A stretch of 64,000 bases of DNA from Flavonifractor hominis (GTDB taxonomy: Bacteria; Bacillota; Clostridia; Oscillospirales; Oscillospiraceae), in NCBI RefSeq assembly GCF_040095835.1, contig NZ_JBBMFT010000001.1:248001-312000 (forward strand), read 5' to 3'. The translations under genes and the position numbers were made by a program. The notes beneath the pieces were generated by a model, which was not told the DNA's origin, did not search any database, and saw only the letters and a program-made list of their open reading frames with translations. Of the stretch, positions 60,932 through 64,000 are shown in pieces. Every line of letters begins with the position of its first letter. Position 1 is the stretch's first letter.

Positions 60932-61609
60932 TTATTCGCAGATTTTTTGCGGCGTAAACCCAACATAGTCTGCTGATACCAGATGATACTCTACTTTGCC
61001 GCGCATTCCCTCCACGGCTAGGCGGTGGCTGCCGCCGTGCAGATGTCCGTAATAACAACGCTCTACGCTGTATTGCTCCAACAAATCCAGGATCTCCTGG
61101 CAGGTATAGCCCTGGTAACAGGGTGGGTAGTGCAAAAAACACAGTTTTTTGCGGTCTCCTGCTGCTTTCAGCGACGCCTCCAGACGGATGAGTTCCCGTT
61201 TAAAGACTTTCTGGTCTCCTGATTCCTCATAAAACCAACCACGGGTACCACAGAGGGCGTATTCTCCGTATTCATAGCAGTTATTGTGCAGGATATGCAG
61301 GCGGTCAAAACCCTGTTCGGCAAAAAAACGATTCATCTTGGAGGCGGTGTTCCACCAGTAATCGTGGTTTCCCTTGAGCATCAGCTTGCGCCCGGGCAGG
61401 GCATTGAGAAAAGCAAAATCCTTCTGCGCCCCTTCCAATGACATGCCCCAAGAGAGGTCTCCGCATAGGACTACCGTATCATCTGCTGCCACACACTCAA
61501 ACCCGGCTCTGAGTTTGTCTACATACCCCTTCCATGAGCCGCCAAACACATCCATAGGCTTGTCGACACCCAAAGAAAGATGGGTATCTCCGATAGCATA
61601 CAGAGCCAT
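60932..61609 (-). CDS. Metallophosphoesterase
   Basis: A 225-residue calcineurin-type phosphoesterase. Metal motifs are AIGDTHLSLG, VLCGDLSWG, LKGNHDYWWN and YYGHLHGGSH, the complete set. Substrate unknown. The ATG at 61609 was chosen for the family N-terminus; the thrC stop is just before it. Confidence 0.92.
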   Translation of the reverse strand: MALYAIGDTHLSLGVDKPMDVFGGSWKGYVDKLRAGFECVAADDTVVLCGDLSWGMSLEGAQKDFAFLNALPGRKLMLKGNHDYWWNTASKMNRFFAEQGFDRLHILHNNCYEYGEYALCGTRGWFYEESGDQKVFKRELIRLEASLKAAGDRKKLCFLHYPPCYQGYTCQEILDLLEQYSVERCYYGHLHGGSHRLAVEGMRGKVEYHLVSADYVGFTPQKICE

Positions 61610-61610
61610 C

Positions 61611-63098
61611 TTAGTGCAGCATCTCCAGAACCCGGTCCGCCATATGATCCTTGTCCACCGTATCAGCAAAGCGGATGGGCTTCTCTTTCAACGCAGCCAA
61701 AGGTGCAGGAACCGGGACGCCGCTCTGCTCGGCCAGCTGATCCAGAATATCTGTGCCCTGTGCCAGATCATTGACACCGATGGCACGCAGCACATTATCG
61801 CAGAATTTAAAAGGACTGGCCGTGGAGACTACGATAGTAGGCGTTTGGTCACCGGTTTTGCTCCGGTACTGCTCCAATACATCAAATGCCACAGCTGTGT
61901 GGGGATCAATGAGGTAGTGGTGCTCACGCCACATGCGCCCAATAGTTCGGGCAGTTTGCTCGTCATCGCAGCAGCCAGCAGCAAAAAGCTTATCCAGTTT
62001 GCTGCGGATGGCCGGACTGACTTCATACCGGCCAGTCTCGCTGAGCTGAGTCATATAGGTGCGTACTTCCTCATCGTTTTGTCCGGAAAGAGCAAAGAGC
62101 AGACGTTCCAGATTGGAGGAGATGAGGATGTCCATAGAGGGAGACATAGTATTGTAAAAAGTCCGGTTGCGGTCATACACACCAGTGTTCAGAAAGTCCG
62201 TCAATACATCGTTGCGGTTGGACGCGCAGATCAGTCTGCCGATAGGTACGCCCATCTGTTTGGCGTAATAAGCGGCCAGAATGTTGCCGAAATTTCCGGT
62301 AGGCACACATACATTCACCAGATCGCCTTTTTGGATCTTTTCTTCCCGCATCAAATCGCAATAGGCAGAAATATAATAGACGATCTGAGGCAGCACACGG
62401 CCCCAGTTAATGGAATTGGCGGAAGAGAAGAAATAGCCACGTCCAGCCAGTTCCTGCCGCAGTGTCTCATCGGAGAACAGCCGTTTTACACCGGTTTGCG
62501 CATCATCGAAATTGCCTACCACAGAGCAGACGCCAACATTGGTACCTTCCTGGGTATTCATCTGTAGCTGCTGGATAGCGGAGACGCCGTCCTTGGGATA
62601 AAACACCAGAATGCGGGTCTTGTCTACATCCCGGAACCCCTCCAGTGCGGCCTTGCCAGTATCACCAGAAGTAGCCACCAGAATGCAGGCCGTCTTCTCT
62701 TCCTGGTTTTTAACAAGGGAGGCGGTCAGCAGATGGGGCAGCATCTGCAGGGCCATGTCCTTAAATGCACAGGTGGGTCCATGCCAGAGTTCCAGACAGT
62801 AGGTATTGGCATCTACCCCACGGACAGGAGCCACTTCCCTTGTGTCAAATTTCCCGCCGCCGTAGGCTTTCGTTGTGTAAACGGAAAGTTCAGATGAGGT
62901 AAAATCATCCAAATATGCGTTCATCACATAGACTGCCCGCTGCTGATAGGACATGTCCCGCATGGTGTCCAGTGCATTGTGGGACAGATTGGGAAGGACC
63001 TCCGGTGTCATCAATCCACCGTCTGCAGCCAGGCCATGGGCAATAGCCTCCGAGGCGGTGTGTCGGTCATTCTTGTTTCTTGTGCTTACATAGTACAT
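61611..63098 (-). CDS. thrC: Threonine synthase
   Basis: A 495-residue PLP enzyme converting O-phosphohomoserine to threonine. YYVSTRNKNDRHTASEAI opens it; the PLP lysine is in GPTCAFKDMALQML; ILVATSGDTGKAALEGF and VCVPTGNFGNILAAYY bind phosphate and cofactor. Its start overlaps the dipeptidase stop by 13 bases. Confidence 0.97.
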   Translation of the reverse strand: MYYVSTRNKNDRHTASEAIAHGLAADGGLMTPEVLPNLSHNALDTMRDMSYQQRAVYVMNAYLDDFTSSELSVYTTKAYGGGKFDTREVAPVRGVDANTYCLELWHGPTCAFKDMALQMLPHLLTASLVKNQEEKTACILVATSGDTGKAALEGFRDVDKTRILVFYPKDGVSAIQQLQMNTQEGTNVGVCSVVGNFDDAQTGVKRLFSDETLRQELAGRGYFFSSANSINWGRVLPQIVYYISAYCDLMREEKIQKGDLVNVCVPTGNFGNILAAYYAKQMGVPIGRLICASNRNDVLTDFLNTGVYDRNRTFYNTMSPSMDILISSNLERLLFALSGQNDEEVRTYMTQLSETGRYEVSPAIRSKLDKLFAAGCCDDEQTARTIGRMWREHHYLIDPHTAVAFDVLEQYRSKTGDQTPTIVVSTASPFKFCDNVLRAIGVNDLAQGTDILDQLAEQSGVPVPAPLAALKEKPIRFADTVDKDHMADRVLEMLH

Positions 63099-64000
63099 AC
63101 TTTGCTCACAACCCTCATCAGATTCTCGAAAAACAGGGCACGCAGCAGCGACTCAGAGTAATTGCGCTGCTGAAGACGCTCCCAAAGTCGATCCAGGTCT
63201 TGAATGCCGGCAATTCCAGTTGGCAGTATATCACAGCCGTCCAAATCGCCTCCCAGAGCCACATTCCGCTCACCACCCAGCTCCAGGAAGTGCTCCAAAT
63301 GGGCCACCACCGTGTCAATATCGGGATTCTCACCCAAAAAATCAGCATAGAGGTTTAGCCCGGCCACACCGTCGTGCTCTATTATGGCAGTAAATTGCGC
63401 ATCGGTCAAGTTCCGGCTGTTGGAACACAGTGCCCGGGAATTTGAGTGGCTGGAAAAAAAAGGACCATCCAACAGTTCTGACACATCCCAGAAGCCGGGA
63501 TCAGATAGATGGGACACGTCTATCAGCATCCCGAGTTTTTCCATTTTATGTACAAAAGCTCTTCCCTGGGCAGTGAGGCCGCGCTCCGGCTCTTCTACAT
63601 TGGTCCCGGAGAGATCGTTGACATGGTTCCAAGTGAGATTGACCGCTCGTACACCCATGGCGTGTGCTTGTTCCAGACGCTCCAAACTGCAGTCCAGAAG
63701 TTCTGCTCCCTCTACCGAGAGAAATGCGGCTGCTTTTCCAGACGCAAAGGCCTGATCTGCCTCTGCCCTGTTGCGGCAAAAAGTGATACGTTCTTCGTTA
63801 GCCTGCATTTCCCGCTGAAATACAGCATACTCCTCCTGAAATACCGTCCAGAGACGCGTCGGCGTAAAATTGCGGTTAGGGAAATCCTCTGCCGCGCCAA
63901 ACAGTGCAAAAAACTGAGCATAGCGGTGGTACTTATCCGCACGCTCCAAATCGATATGTCCATCATTTTTGCACAGAGACCCGCCTAACAGATAACGTTG
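63086..64000 (-). CDS. Membrane-dipeptidase-like zinc dipeptidase, 5' end beyond the window
   Basis: An M19-family peptidase lacking its first residues; 304 codons are visible, entering in frame at base 64000 with QRYLLGGSLCKNDGHIDLER. Further motifs are FLSVEGAEL, VRAVNLTWNHVNDLSG, LIDVSHLSDPGFWDV, FFSSHSNSRALC and ALGGDLDGCD, which carry the zinc ligands and the bridging glutamate. These enzymes cut dipeptides, including D-amino-acid forms. An in-frame TTG at 63949 is not the true start because conserved sequence continues upstream of it. Confidence 0.92.
   Translation of the reverse strand, partial: QRYLLGGSLCKNDGHIDLERADKYHRYAQFFALFGAAEDFPNRNFTPTRLWTVFQEEYAVFQREMQANEERITFCRNRAEADQAFASGKAAAFLSVEGAELLDCSLERLEQAHAMGVRAVNLTWNHVNDLSGTNVEEPERGLTAQGRAFVHKMEKLGMLIDVSHLSDPGFWDVSELLDGPFFSSHSNSRALCSNSRNLTDAQFTAIIEHDGVAGLNLYADFLGENPDIDTVVAHLEHFLELGGERNVALGGDLDGCDILPTGIAGIQDLDRLWERLQQRNYSESLLRALFFENLMRVVSKVCTM

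Noticed and set aside
59297..60976. A 559-codon frame opposite tig, rich in Leu and Gly
   Set aside because: It mirrors the biased codons of trigger factor; it has no homology and no start signal.
1..64000. CRISPR arrays, tRNA or rRNA genes, insertion sequences
   Set aside because: No repeat-spacer pattern, no cloverleaf or rRNA-like sequence, and no transposase reading frame were found on reading both strands; short non-coding RNAs cannot be ruled out by eye.

Overview
The window is chromosomal DNA from an endospore-forming anaerobic Firmicute. The best guess is a gut Oscillospirales or Clostridia species, because the gene set combines SpoIVA, SipL, SpoVM, GerW, a PASTA kinase/PP2C pair, CdaA/CdaR, RemA, CarD and a fused IspH-ribosomal S1 protein. 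Coding density is very high. Most genes lie on the minus strand in long runs with 4-bp overlaps. No rRNA, tRNA, CRISPR array or insertion sequence was recognised.

The main discovery is at 1384-16936. The sporulation gene spoIVA is split into two in-phase pieces on the minus strand: codons 1-400 at 15737-16936, and the last 91 codons at 1384-1660. Between them lies a 14.07-kb element. A large serine recombinase gene sits at one end (1656-3296) and runs into the left junction. Inverted terminal arms, TTGTATGGAACAAA at both ends, flank a shared ATACA. Joining the two halves at the CA inside ATACA gives an uninterrupted 492-codon SpoIVA reading ...APSIHMIRADIE... across the seam. That is the usual SpoIVA sequence and, from memory, the length of the B. 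subtilis protein. This is the layout expected of a skin-like element excised from the mother-cell chromosome during sporulation, but with spoIVA as target. A 50-residue protein inside the element (3807-3959) has a sigma-E-like promoter and is my candidate directionality factor.

The cargo is unusual. Instead of phage genes the element carries purF, an ammonium transporter fused to a PII domain, glutamine synthetase, an ANTAR antiterminator-type regulator and both glutamate synthase subunits, so it is an ammonia-to-glutamine/glutamate island. The amt, glnA and gltB leaders each contain an intrinsic terminator upstream of the start codon, which suggests control by antitermination.

Region by region: 1-1300 holds a Nif3-like protein, TrmK and a DUF1858 protein. 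1384-16936 is split spoIVA plus the element. 16937-18928 is the spore-envelope cluster sipL and spoVM with a small upstream membrane protein; spoIVA and sipL have sigma-E-like promoters. 19010-34392 is a minus-strand housekeeping run: thiN, rsgA, prkC, prpC, rlmN, rsmB with an extra domain, a zinc peptidase, a PIG-V-like membrane protein, fmt, def, priA, rpoZ, gmk, remA and yicC. 34439-39022 holds a membrane protein, a J-domain protein, a DUF5685 protein, an RseC-like protein, cdaR and cdaA. 39205-42373 holds a cysteine-desulfurase-like enzyme, a DUF3343 protein, ispF, ispD and carD. 42547-47906 is a tightly coupled operon: murR/rpiR-type regulator, flavoprotein, cmk, plsC and ispH-rpsA. 48030-53236 holds rluB, dacF, gerW (ytfJ), a DUF2953 protein, scpB, scpA and a site-2 protease. 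53462-60811 is the protein quality-control run: an FAH-family protein, ysxC, lon, clpX, clpP and tig. 60932-64000 holds a phosphoesterase, thrC and a dipeptidase cut by the window edge.
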